From: Planctomycetota bacterium
GTDB lineage: Bacteria > Planctomycetota > PLA2
Length of the DNA: 64,000 nucleotides
Direction: 5' to 3'
Assembly (NCBI GenBank): GCA_021776735.1
Contig: JAJFFH010000011.1
Coordinates: 62,001 to 126,000, forward strand
Shown: positions 16,289-24,371 of the stretch, in pieces
Numbering within the stretch: the stretch's first letter is position 1
How the letters are laid out: every line of letters begins with the position of its first letter
Made by a program: the position numbers and the translations under genes
The notes under the pieces: generated by a model
Told to the model about the DNA's origin: nothing
Database searches by the model: none
Seen by the model: the letters and a program-made list of their open reading frames with translations, nothing else

Positions 16289-19198
16289 GTGAGAGAGTTG
16301 ACCGAACTATTATCCGATTACGTCGAACGCGGCGACGAGGACGCCATGGAAGAGTTCGTCGCGCGGACGCGCCCCGGATTGCTGCAAGCGGTGCGCCACA
16401 TCGGCGATGGCGAGGACGCCGTTCAGGCAGCGTACCTGGCACTTCTGCGCCGGGGCCGTCAGGCCTGGCGCGGATCGGTCTACGCCTGGCTCTACACCAC
16501 GGCGGTCCGCGCCGCCTATCGTCGGCGCGCCAAGCGTCAGCGCGACGAAGTGATTGCTCGGCGGCTCAGCGAGGCACAGGCGAACGGCGACGACAACGAC
16601 GACATCGACCGTGAACGCGTCCGCATCGAGGTCGCCCGGCTCCCGGCCAAGTACCGCGATCCGATCATCCTGCACCACTTGACCGGCCTCACGACCGGCG
16701 AGGTCGCCCACATCCTCAACATCGATCCGACGACCGTCCGGACGCGCCTGCACCGGGCCCGCGCGCTGTTGCGCGGCCGCCTCCATCCCCGAATCGCCCA
16801 CGGGTGGTTCGCCTTGCCGTGGCTCCTGCGCGATTCCGGCGCGGCCACGATCGGAGTCATCGCCATGAGTAAGCGCGCCACGATCGTCGCCCTGATGTTG
16901 TTCGTGCTCCTCGCGGGGGTCGCCTGGAAGCTCTCACCGGACCGTCGGCCGGCTGCGGCCAAGAGATCGGATGCGACTCGCAGCGAGGTGCCTCAAGGAA
17001 GGCCGGAACCGGAGCAACCGGCCAAGAGCGAAGACGACACGGCCGCGCCGGCAGGCCGGCCGTTCGCCCGCGGCGAGGTCGTGGACACCGCCGGCACGCC
17101 GCTCGATGGCGTCCGCGTCGTCTGCACGGCAGGACCCTTCCGACCACTCGACGACTCGGCCGTCGTGGCCAGCACCGACCCCACAGGCCGCTTCTTCCTG
17201 GCCCGCCGCCCGCCGCAATCCGAGTTTCTCTACTTCGTCAAACCCGGCTACGAGCCGGCACGGGAGCGATTCGCGCCGAAGATGCGGGTCGTGCTATCGC
17301 CCGGTCGAACGGTGGAGTGCGTCGTCAAGGACACCGACGGGCAGCCGGTCCCGACCGCCGTGATTCACTGCTTCGTCCCCGGCCGCAACGCTGTTCATCA
17401 GCGCGTCGATACCGACGAGAACGGTCGCGCGGTCCTGAAGAGCGTGCCCGTGTCAGACCAGGTTCGCGTTGCACCGAGCTCCTTCGGCTACGGGCCCGAC
17501 ATGCGGACCGACCTGCAGCCGCACATGGAATTCACCCTGAAGCGGATCGGCCTTATCGTCGATGTCTCGGACGCGACGACGGGCATGCTGATCAAGAACG
17601 CGTACGTCGTTTTCGTACAGCAGGGAGCAACGCCGCCGGTGCGGGTACCGGTCAACCCCGAGCTGTTTTCGTCTCAGGGCGCGCGTGGCATGCCCGGGCG
17701 GTTTTTCAACACGTTTTTTGCCGACGACGCCACGCAGCAGGAGATGATCGTGGACGTGCACGCCTCGGCCGCAGGCTATCGTCCGTTCGAAGGGCGTACG
17801 ACCTGGCAGCTCGCGGACCAACCGCCGCACCTGCGCGTGCGACTCCAGAAAGGCAGGGCCTCGCCGGCGCTGAGTGGGCGAATCGTCGGACCGCGTCACG
17901 CGCACGTCCTCCTGCGTCTGCGCACATCGTTCGCAGGGGCGACCGACACGTCCCCGCTCTTTCGTATCGGAACGACGACGACGGACGACCGGGGTCGTTT
18001 CGGATTTGCGGGCCTGCCCAACGGCGCCTACCGCCTCGCGATCACAGCCGACGGTTTCGGAGCGGCGGGCGTCGATGTCGATGTGCCCACGGACCCCCTG
18101 ACAATCGAATTGAAGCCGTCCGCGACATTGTCGTTGCAGGCAAGAGACGGCGAAGGCCGACCTGTACGCGGTGCCTGGTTTCATGTCCAAACGGCGGGTC
18201 GCACGCGCTTTTGGGAGGCTCAGGCCGACAAGGAAGGCCATGTCACTATTCCCGGGCTGCCGGCGGGCCCGCTCGACGTGATGCCGCTGCGCAACGACAA
18301 CATCGTTTCAGAGCGCTACGAAGGGCCGCGCGTGCGCGTCAAGCTGCGCCCCGGCCAAGAGAAACAGCTCGAAGTGCGCGTGCCGGTCCGACGGCCGATC
18401 ACCGTCGTCTTGCGCGACGCGTCCGGGAACGCCCTGGCCGGACGCCCTGTTTCGTTTCATCCTGTAGGCGGCTACATCGTGTTCTGGCACTACAAGTGGC
18501 GGGGCAATCTCGAAGGCAAGACGGACGAGCGCGGACGAGTTTCGCTTGGCGTGTTGCCGGGGCTCTATGAGGTGGTGGCCGTCAACGGGACCGCACGCCT
18601 GCGGAAGAGGGTCATCATCGACGAAGCTGAACCGCGGATGATCGAGTTGGTCGCTGGCCCGAGCGCGCTCGTACGTGGTCGCGTCCTGGACCGTGACACG
18701 CGCCGACCCGTGCTCGGAAGTACCGTGCGTGCGCGCGACGGAACCGCGCAAACCACAGTCGATGCGCTGGGCCGGTTCGCCCTGTCCGGCCTCCGTGGCG
18801 CCACGATTCTTGACGTACTCGTGCCGTCGAACGGCCACCATGCGCCCGCGTGGCGGAAGTTGCGGATCCCTGCGACCGGCGATGTGTTGGTCGAGTTCCT
18901 GCTCCCGCAGCTCCACGGGCCGACCGCGCGCACGAGCCCGTTTCTCGTGACGGTCCGCGATGCGACCGATAGCCGCCCGCTTGCGCAAGTCGTCCTGGCC
19001 CTCCAAGGCGTGTCGGGCAAGACCGTGTATCGCCTCGGCTCCTGGTACAGCGACGCGCGCGGGCGCTGGTCCATCAAGACCCCCCGCATGGACGAGTACA
19101 TCATCAAGATCTGGTCCTCGACGGCCGGCTACGAGGGCCGCGAACTCCGCGTGAAGTCGCTGGCAAGTCTCGAAATCGAGCTGGGCCGCGCCAAGTAG
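16289..19198 (+). CDS. ECF sigma factor fused to a membrane segment and carboxypeptidase-regulatory-like repeats
   Basis: One open frame of 969 codons joins two parts. Residues about 17-82 are sigma region 2 (G-D-G-E-D-A-V-Q-A-A-Y-L-A-L-L) and about 110-165 are region 4 (L-P-A-K-Y-R-D-P-I-I-L, then T-T-G-E-V-A-H-I-L-N-I-D-P-T-T-V-R-T-R-L). A hydrophobic helix follows (about 196-212), then some 740 residues of beta-sandwich repeats of the CarboxypepD_reg type (G-E-V-V-D-T-A-G-T-P-L-D-G-V-R-V). No stop separates them. An internal ATG at 16865 (residue 193) would give a stand-alone membrane-anchored protein. Planctomycete ECF factors with long membrane-anchored extensions are known; this pairing is unusual. 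The GTG at 16289 is the likeliest start but has no clear ribosome site. Confidence 0.8.
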   Translation: MRELTELLSDYVERGDEDAMEEFVARTRPGLLQAVRHIGDGEDAVQAAYLALLRRGRQAWRGSVYAWLYTTAVRAAYRRRAKRQRDEVIARRLSEAQANGDDNDDIDRERVRIEVARLPAKYRDPIILHHLTGLTTGEVAHILNIDPTTVRTRLHRARALLRGRLHPRIAHGWFALPWLLRDSGAATIGVIAMSKRATIVALMLFVLLAGVAWKLSPDRRPAAAKRSDATRSEVPQGRPEPEQPAKSEDDTAAPAGRPFARGEVVDTAGTPLDGVRVVCTAGPFRPLDDSAVVASTDPTGRFFLARRPPQSEFLYFVKPGYEPARERFAPKMRVVLSPGRTVECVVKDTDGQPVPTAVIHCFVPGRNAVHQRVDTDENGRAVLKSVPVSDQVRVAPSSFGYGPDMRTDLQPHMEFTLKRIGLIVDVSDATTGMLIKNAYVVFVQQGATPPVRVPVNPELFSSQGARGMPGRFFNTFFADDATQQEMIVDVHASAAGYRPFEGRTTWQLADQPPHLRVRLQKGRASPALSGRIVGPRHAHVLLRLRTSFAGATDTSPLFRIGTTTTDDRGRFGFAGLPNGAYRLAITADGFGAAGVDVDVPTDPLTIELKPSATLSLQARDGEGRPVRGAWFHVQTAGRTRFWEAQADKEGHVTIPGLPAGPLDVMPLRNDNIVSERYEGPRVRVKLRPGQEKQLEVRVPVRRPITVVLRDASGNALAGRPVSFHPVGGYIVFWHYKWRGNLEGKTDERGRVSLGVLPGLYEVVAVNGTARLRKRVIIDEAEPRMIELVAGPSALVRGRVLDRDTRRPVLGSTVRARDGTAQTTVDALGRFALSGLRGATILDVLVPSNGHHAPAWRKLRIPATGDVLVEFLLPQLHGPTARTSPFLVTVRDATDSRPLAQVVLALQGVSGKTVYRLGSWYSDARGRWSIKTPRMDEYIIKIWSSTAGYEGRELRVKSLASLEIELGRAK

Positions 19199-19209
19199 GC
19201 TCCAAAAGC

Positions 19210-19219
19210 ATCGCCGTCC
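19210..19219 (-). repeat. Dispersed GGACGGCGAT motif, copy 5
   Basis: Intergenic, 11 bases after the ECF fusion gene; the extended form AGCTTACGGACGGCGATG is complete. Confidence 0.85.
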
Positions 19220-19300
19220 GTAAGCTTCGCCCGGCTTCGTTTCTGAGACACCCCAAACCGTTCACGGTCGCGGATCGTGCTCGCGGCTCCGTTCGCGCCG

Positions 19301-19306
19301 TACAAT
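19301..19306 (+). promoter_or_regulatory. -10-like box (TACAAT) before the efflux operon
   Basis: Six bases before the TTG at 19313. This favours that start and a leaderless mRNA. Confidence 0.4.
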
Positions 19307-19312
19307 GCGGGT

Positions 19313-20833
19313 TTGCGTTTGTCCCGACGCCGGAATCGTCTTTTGCCGCCCCTTCGCTCTCTCTCTCTCCTGGTTGCGCTCCTTGCTGTCGCCTGCGGAT
19401 CCGGGGACGACTCCGGGCAGGGCGAGGGCCACGGTTCCTGGGGCGGCAAGAAGCGCGAGGCGCGGCCGTTTCCCGTGGCGACCGAGGCTCCCCAACTGGC
19501 GGACGTCGATGATCGCGTCGAGACGCAGGCGACGCTCGAGTCCGACCGGCGCACCGACATTCTGGCCGAGATCGACGGGCGCGTGATCAAGCGCCTGCTG
19601 GATGTCGGCGGAAGCGTCGGGGAGCCCGGGAAGCCCAGTCCGGGGACGCTTACGGACGGCGATTCCAATCGAAACGGGAACGGTGGGGTCGCCGGGTTGC
19701 CGCGCGAGCGCCATCCGCTCGATCTGGCCTATATCGACGGGCGCGACCGGGCGCTGGATCTGCGGGAGACCGAGATCCAGCTTCAGGAGGCGTTGGGACG
19801 AAAACGCGAACTGACGGTGGAGAGGGACCACGCCGAACGCCTGCTCACCGAGGCGCAGGTCGGGGTTGCCGAAGCCAATGCGTCGTTCGAGCGCACCGGC
19901 GAGGGGATCACGGACGGGACGATCTCGCGCGAGGAGCACATCAGCGCGACCTTTGGAAAGAAAAAGGCGAAGGCGAAACTCGAAGTCGCGAACGCCGCGC
20001 TCGCCAAGACGGTGCTGGCGCTCGAACTCGTCGCCATCGAGGAGAGCAAGGCGGAGCTCGCCCGCGATCGCGCTTTGCTCGCCAACGAAAAGACCACCGT
20101 GCGCGCGCCCTTCCCGGGGGTCGTCACGGTCTGCAACGTGCGCGCGGGACAACGCGTACGCGCGGGCGACCTGCTCTACCGCGTCGAGGATACTTCGACA
20201 CTGGTCGTCTACGGCGATCTGCCCGTGCGCCAAGCCGCCCGCGTGCGCGCCGGCAACTCCGTGACGCTGGGCGCCAGCGCGGTCGCGAACGCGACCACCG
20301 GTACCGTCGTCATGGTCGCGCCGACCGTCGAGAGTGAATCCGGCACGGTGCGCGTCAAGGTCGAGGTGCAGTCGGCACCGGGCTTCAAGCCCGGCCTCTT
20401 CGTGACGCTGCGGATCGTGGTCGATACACGCAAAAACGCCCCCACCGTTCCCAAGCGGGCCGTGCTGCACGACGACGAGGACGGCGCCTACGTCTACCTG
20501 GTCAAGGATGGGATTGCCCTGCGGACCCTGGTTACGAGCGGGTACTCGCGCGGGGATCGGATTGAGATTCTTGAGGGGTTGGACGGGGGCTCGGCGGGGT
20601 CGGCGTCCTCCGAGACGCCTGACGGCGCTGGGGCGGACGGGGCTGTCCGCGTGGTTGTTGAGGGGCAGGACACGCTCACTGATGGCGCCAAGGTGGAAGA
20701 CCTTGCACTGAAAAAGGCCGCGCCGCCGGAGACGACGGACGCGGACGGCTCCGGCAAGAACCGTCCCGAAAAGAACAAGACCGCCGGCGCGCAGAACGAC
20801 GACCGCCCCCGGGCCCCCCAATCCGACGAATGA
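19313..20833 (+). CDS. RND efflux periplasmic adaptor lipoprotein (HlyD/AcrA type)
   Basis: Membrane-fusion protein linking the two RND pumps downstream to an outer-membrane channel. From the TTG at 19313 the product has 506 residues and an ideal lipoprotein signal peptide: basic R-L-S-R-R-R-N-R, a hydrophobic core and L-A-V-A-C with Cys28. A barrel/lipoyl half (T-D-I-L-A-E-I-D-G-R-V-I-K-R), a long helical hairpin (about 145-250), the second lipoyl half (V-R-A-P-F-P-G-V-V-T, A-G-Q-R-V-R-A-G-D-L-L) and a beta-barrel (K-P-G-L-F-V-T-L) follow. An alternative GTG start at 19277 would spoil the signal peptide. Residues about 113-118 (L-T-D-G-D-S) come from a dispersed-motif copy. The tail is low-complexity and charged. 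Confidence 0.87.
   Translation: MRLSRRRNRLLPPLRSLSLLVALLAVACGSGDDSGQGEGHGSWGGKKREARPFPVATEAPQLADVDDRVETQATLESDRRTDILAEIDGRVIKRLLDVGGSVGEPGKPSPGTLTDGDSNRNGNGGVAGLPRERHPLDLAYIDGRDRALDLRETEIQLQEALGRKRELTVERDHAERLLTEAQVGVAEANASFERTGEGITDGTISREEHISATFGKKKAKAKLEVANAALAKTVLALELVAIEESKAELARDRALLANEKTTVRAPFPGVVTVCNVRAGQRVRAGDLLYRVEDTSTLVVYGDLPVRQAARVRAGNSVTLGASAVANATTGTVVMVAPTVESESGTVRVKVEVQSAPGFKPGLFVTLRIVVDTRKNAPTVPKRAVLHDDEDGAYVYLVKDGIALRTLVTSGYSRGDRIEILEGLDGGSAGSASSETPDGAGADGAVRVVVEGQDTLTDGAKVEDLALKKAAPPETTDADGSGKNRPEKNKTAGAQNDDRPRAPQSDE
19654..19663 (+). repeat. Dispersed GGACGGCGAT motif, copy 6
   Basis: Inside the adaptor gene, sense direction; encodes T-D-G-D-S in a Gly/Asn/Pro-rich insertion. 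Confidence 0.85.
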
Positions 20834-20873
20834 GTATTCCGCCGCCGTCTTTCAGCGGTGCGCGGAGAACGCC

Positions 20874-23800
20874 GTGAAACCCACCAGCCCTGGCGCGACG
20901 TCGTCCTTGGCTGCGGCTGCCCGGCGTCCCGTGGCCGTCGGCATGGTTGTGGCTGCCGTTTGCGTGTTCGGGTTCATCTCGTACCAGCGGCTTGATCTGG
21001 CGCTCCTGCCGAAGCTCGACTATCCGACGCTCACGGTACGCACCGAGTTTCCCGGGGCCGGGCCGCGCGAAGTCGATCGGCGCGTCACCGATGCGCTTGA
21101 GAAGCGACTGGCGACGACGAACGGACTCGTTTCAATGACCGCCGTCTCGCGCAGCGGTCTGTCCGACATCACGCTCGAGTTCTCGTGGGAAACGGGGATG
21201 ACCGACGCGCGCGCGGATGTCGAGAGCAAGATCGCCGCGGCGCTGCTGCCGGACGAGGCGAAGCGTCCGCTGGTCCTTCCGTACGACCCGAACCTCGATC
21301 CTATTCTGCGCCTCGCGGTGCGCGCGAAGGGATCGACCGAGCGGGACCTCGCCATCGCGCGCCAGCTCGCGGAAGAGGAGGTCGAGAAGGAGCTCAAGAA
21401 GCTCAAGGGCGTCGCGGCGGCGCGGATTCGCGGGGGACGCGAACGCGAAATCGCCGTGCATCTCGACGAACGCGCGCTGCGGCGCACGGGCATCCGCCTC
21501 GCCGATGTCGCCACCGCCATTTCGGGCGCGAACCGCAACGAGGCCGCCGGACTCATCAACGAGGGGCCGATCGAGTACATCGTGCGTTCGGTCAACGAGC
21601 TGCGCAGTGTCGCCGAGATCGAGGCGCTCGTCGTGCGCACCGTGCAGGGCGTCCCGACGCGTGTCCGCGAACTCGGACGGGTCGTCGAGACCTGGAAGGA
21701 CCGCGAGATCGCGGCGTACCTGGACGGGCACGAGGCGGTGCTCGTCGAAGTGTACAAGCGCGCCGACAGCAACCTCGTCGCGGTCGCCGAGCGCGTGCGC
21801 GACCGGCTCTTCAAGAAGATTGCGGCGCCGGAACCGGATTCCGGGGGCAAGAAACGCGGCCGGGGGCGCGGGCGCAGACGGCGCGGCCGGGGCGGAATCG
21901 CCCAGACCAAGAACCTGTCCGACGCACTCGCGCCCTGGGTCGAGCTGAAGGTGCTCACGGACCAGAGCCGGTTCATCGAGGGCGCGATCAGCGAGGTGCG
22001 CAACACCGCCCTCGTCGGCGGTCTGTTTGCCACCCTCGTGCTCTACCTGTTCTTGCGGCGCGGCCTGTTCACCATGATCGCTTCGGCGGTGATCGGGGTC
22101 TGCGTCATCGCGACGTTCGCACCGATGTTTCTTGCCGGGGTGTCGCTCAACATCATGTCGCTCGGCGGTCTCGCCCTCGGCGTCGGAATGCTGGTCGACA
22201 ACGCCATCGTGGTGCTCGAGTCGTCGGCGCGCAAACGAGACCAGGGACTGGGCCCGCTGGACGCCGCTGTCGAGGGTGTGCGCGACGTAGCCGGCGCGAT
22301 CACGGCATCCACGCTGACCTCCGTCTGCGTGTTCTTTCCGATCGTGTTCGTCGAGGAGGCGGGCGTCGCCGGCCAGATCTTTCGCGACCTGGCGCTGACG
22401 GTCGTCTTCTCCCTCGTCGTCTCGCTGCTCGTCGCGCTCTTCGTGATTCCGACGTGTCTCGCCACGATTCCTCGCCTGTCGGAACGCCGCCGCCGCTCCC
22501 GCCTGCGCGTCCGTTTCAGTCCGGCCGGATTCGTGTTCGGCGACCGGTACATGCTGGCGTGGCTGAAACTGCGCCGACGCGGACTGCTCGGCCGCCTGCT
22601 GGGAGGCGCGGTCCTCACACTGCTCGGCCTCCCCTACCTCGCGGGCCGTGTCCTCGTGTACCTGATGGTCATCGGCAACGCGGTCGCCAGCATTGTCGCG
22701 TGGCTGGGCACGCGCGCCCTGCGCATCGTGCTCTGGCCGTTCGCGACCGCGTTTCAATGGTGCTACGACCGCGTCGAAAACGCGTACGAGCCGTTCTTGC
22801 GTGGCTGCCTCCGCGCCCGCACCCTGGTCGTCCTGTTGGCTCTTGCCTCACTCGGCTACGCCGGCTGGCGCGCCACCAAGCTGCAGCCGGATCTCTTGCC
22901 GGAGGCGCTCACCGGCGAATTCGACGTCAAGGTGTCGTTCGCGCCCGGCACGCCGCTGGAAACGACGGCGGCGCGGATGCGCGCGATCGAGGCACGCGTA
23001 CGCAAGCTGCCAGAGATCGACTGGGTCGCCACCACCGTCGGCGCCGAAGCGGATGCCGATCGGGCCGCGGACGAAGGCGAGCACACCGCCCACCTGACGG
23101 TCCACCTCCACCGTGACGACGTCTCGCCCGAGACCGAGCGCACGGTTCGGCGCGCCGTGGAAGCCGCTGTCGCGGCGCAGCCCAACGCGTTTCCGGCCGA
23201 GTTCCTGCCGTCGCTGCTGTTTCGTTTCGCGATCCCGCTCAAGCTCGTCTTTTACGGCGGCGGCGAAGAAGACCTGCCCCGACTCACCCGAGCGGCCGCG
23301 GAAACCGCGAAACTGCTGCGCGACCTGCCGGGCATCGAAGCCGTGCGCGCCGGCTCGGGCCGCGGTGCCCGTGAGGTCAAGCTGACATTCGACCGCGTGC
23401 AGCTCTTCCGGTTCGGACTGTCCGCCGAAGAGGTCGCGACGCGCGTGCGCGAGAAGCTGCAGGGCCGCGTGCCCACGTCGCTGGTCGAAGGCTCGGCGCG
23501 AACCGACATCCGGGTGCGAATCCGCAAGGAGGACCGCGCCACGCTCGACGACATGCTGCGCCTGAACGTCGCCGCCGCGGGCCGGCAGCCGTTGCCGTTG
23601 GCCGCGGTACTGCACGGCGAACCGACCGTGGTCGAAGGGCCTGGCGAAATCCGGCGTGTCGGCGGGCGCCACGCCGCCATCGTGACCGCCGACTACGGCG
23701 GGTTTCAACTCGGCCGCGTCGCCGACGAAGCCGCGGCGATCGCCGGACCGATCGCGATGCAACACGGCGTCGAGGTCGAGTCGGCGGGCCGCAGCCGCGA

Positions 23801-24356
23801 AGCGTCGCAATCGACGCGCGCGCTCATGCTGGCGCTGTTTTTGGCCGCGTTCCTGGTCTACGCCGTCATGGCGGCGCAGTTCGAATCGGTAGGCCAGCCG
23901 GTCCTCATCATGGCCTCGCTCCCGTTCGCCGGCGTCGGCGCGGTCGTCCTGCTCGACTGGCTCACGCTACCGGTGTCGGTGGTCGTCCTGCTCGGCGCGA
24001 TCCTGCTCGTCGGCATCGCCGTGAACAACGCCATCGTTTTAGTCGATTGCATCAACCAGCGCCGCCGCGATCACGCCCGGGTCCGCGACGCCATCGTCAC
24101 CGCCGCGCGCGAACGCCTGCGCCCGATCCTGATGACGACCGCCACGACGATCCTCGGCCTCCTGCCCCTGACCGGCGCCCTCGCGGGACTACCCGGCGGT
24201 CTCGGCGGCGGCGAAGCGGCCGAACTCCGCGCCCCGATGGCCATCACGGTCATCGGCGGCCTTTTCACGAGCACGGTCCTCACGCTTGTCCTCGTGCCGG
24301 TACTCTACGACCTGTTTTTCTCCAAGAGCAAGCTGGCGGAAGCAAACGCAACGTGA
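20874..24356 (+). CDS. RND-family efflux pump, first copy
   Basis: A proton-driven inner-membrane exporter of the AcrB/HAE1 superfamily, 1160 residues, longer than the usual 1030-1050. It has the paired six-helix halves with two large periplasmic loops. Visible signatures are G-A-G-P-R-E-V-D near the start, the TM4 helix G-M-L-V-D-N-A-I-V-V-L-E with its Asp, and A-I-L-L-V-G-I-A-V-N-N-A-I-V-L-V-D in the second half. Extra length comes from a Lys/Arg/Gly-rich insertion (about 322-342) in the first loop and an insert with additional hydrophobic segments (about 565-640) between the halves. GTG start, 40 bases after the adaptor gene. The substrate is unknown. Confidence 0.9.
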   Translation: MKPTSPGATSSLAAAARRPVAVGMVVAAVCVFGFISYQRLDLALLPKLDYPTLTVRTEFPGAGPREVDRRVTDALEKRLATTNGLVSMTAVSRSGLSDITLEFSWETGMTDARADVESKIAAALLPDEAKRPLVLPYDPNLDPILRLAVRAKGSTERDLAIARQLAEEEVEKELKKLKGVAAARIRGGREREIAVHLDERALRRTGIRLADVATAISGANRNEAAGLINEGPIEYIVRSVNELRSVAEIEALVVRTVQGVPTRVRELGRVVETWKDREIAAYLDGHEAVLVEVYKRADSNLVAVAERVRDRLFKKIAAPEPDSGGKKRGRGRGRRRRGRGGIAQTKNLSDALAPWVELKVLTDQSRFIEGAISEVRNTALVGGLFATLVLYLFLRRGLFTMIASAVIGVCVIATFAPMFLAGVSLNIMSLGGLALGVGMLVDNAIVVLESSARKRDQGLGPLDAAVEGVRDVAGAITASTLTSVCVFFPIVFVEEAGVAGQIFRDLALTVVFSLVVSLLVALFVIPTCLATIPRLSERRRRSRLRVRFSPAGFVFGDRYMLAWLKLRRRGLLGRLLGGAVLTLLGLPYLAGRVLVYLMVIGNAVASIVAWLGTRALRIVLWPFATAFQWCYDRVENAYEPFLRGCLRARTLVVLLALASLGYAGWRATKLQPDLLPEALTGEFDVKVSFAPGTPLETTAARMRAIEARVRKLPEIDWVATTVGAEADADRAADEGEHTAHLTVHLHRDDVSPETERTVRRAVEAAVAAQPNAFPAEFLPSLLFRFAIPLKLVFYGGGEEDLPRLTRAAAETAKLLRDLPGIEAVRAGSGRGAREVKLTFDRVQLFRFGLSAEEVATRVREKLQGRVPTSLVEGSARTDIRVRIRKEDRATLDDMLRLNVAAAGRQPLPLAAVLHGEPTVVEGPGEIRRVGGRHAAIVTADYGGFQLGRVADEAAAIAGPIAMQHGVEVESAGRSREASQSTRALMLALFLAAFLVYAVMAAQFESVGQPVLIMASLPFAGVGAVVLLDWLTLPVSVVVLLGAILLVGIAVNNAIVLVDCINQRRRDHARVRDAIVTAARERLRPILMTTATTILGLLPLTGALAGLPGGLGGGEAAELRAPMAITVIGGLFTSTVLTLVLVPVLYDLFFSKSKLAEANAT

Positions 24357-24361
24357 GAAAC

Positions 24362-24371
24362 GGACGGCGAT
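24362..24371 (+). repeat. Dispersed GGACGGCGAT motif, copy 7, supplying a start codon
   Basis: The AT of the core plus the following G form the ATG (24370-24372) of the second RND gene. Confidence 0.85.
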
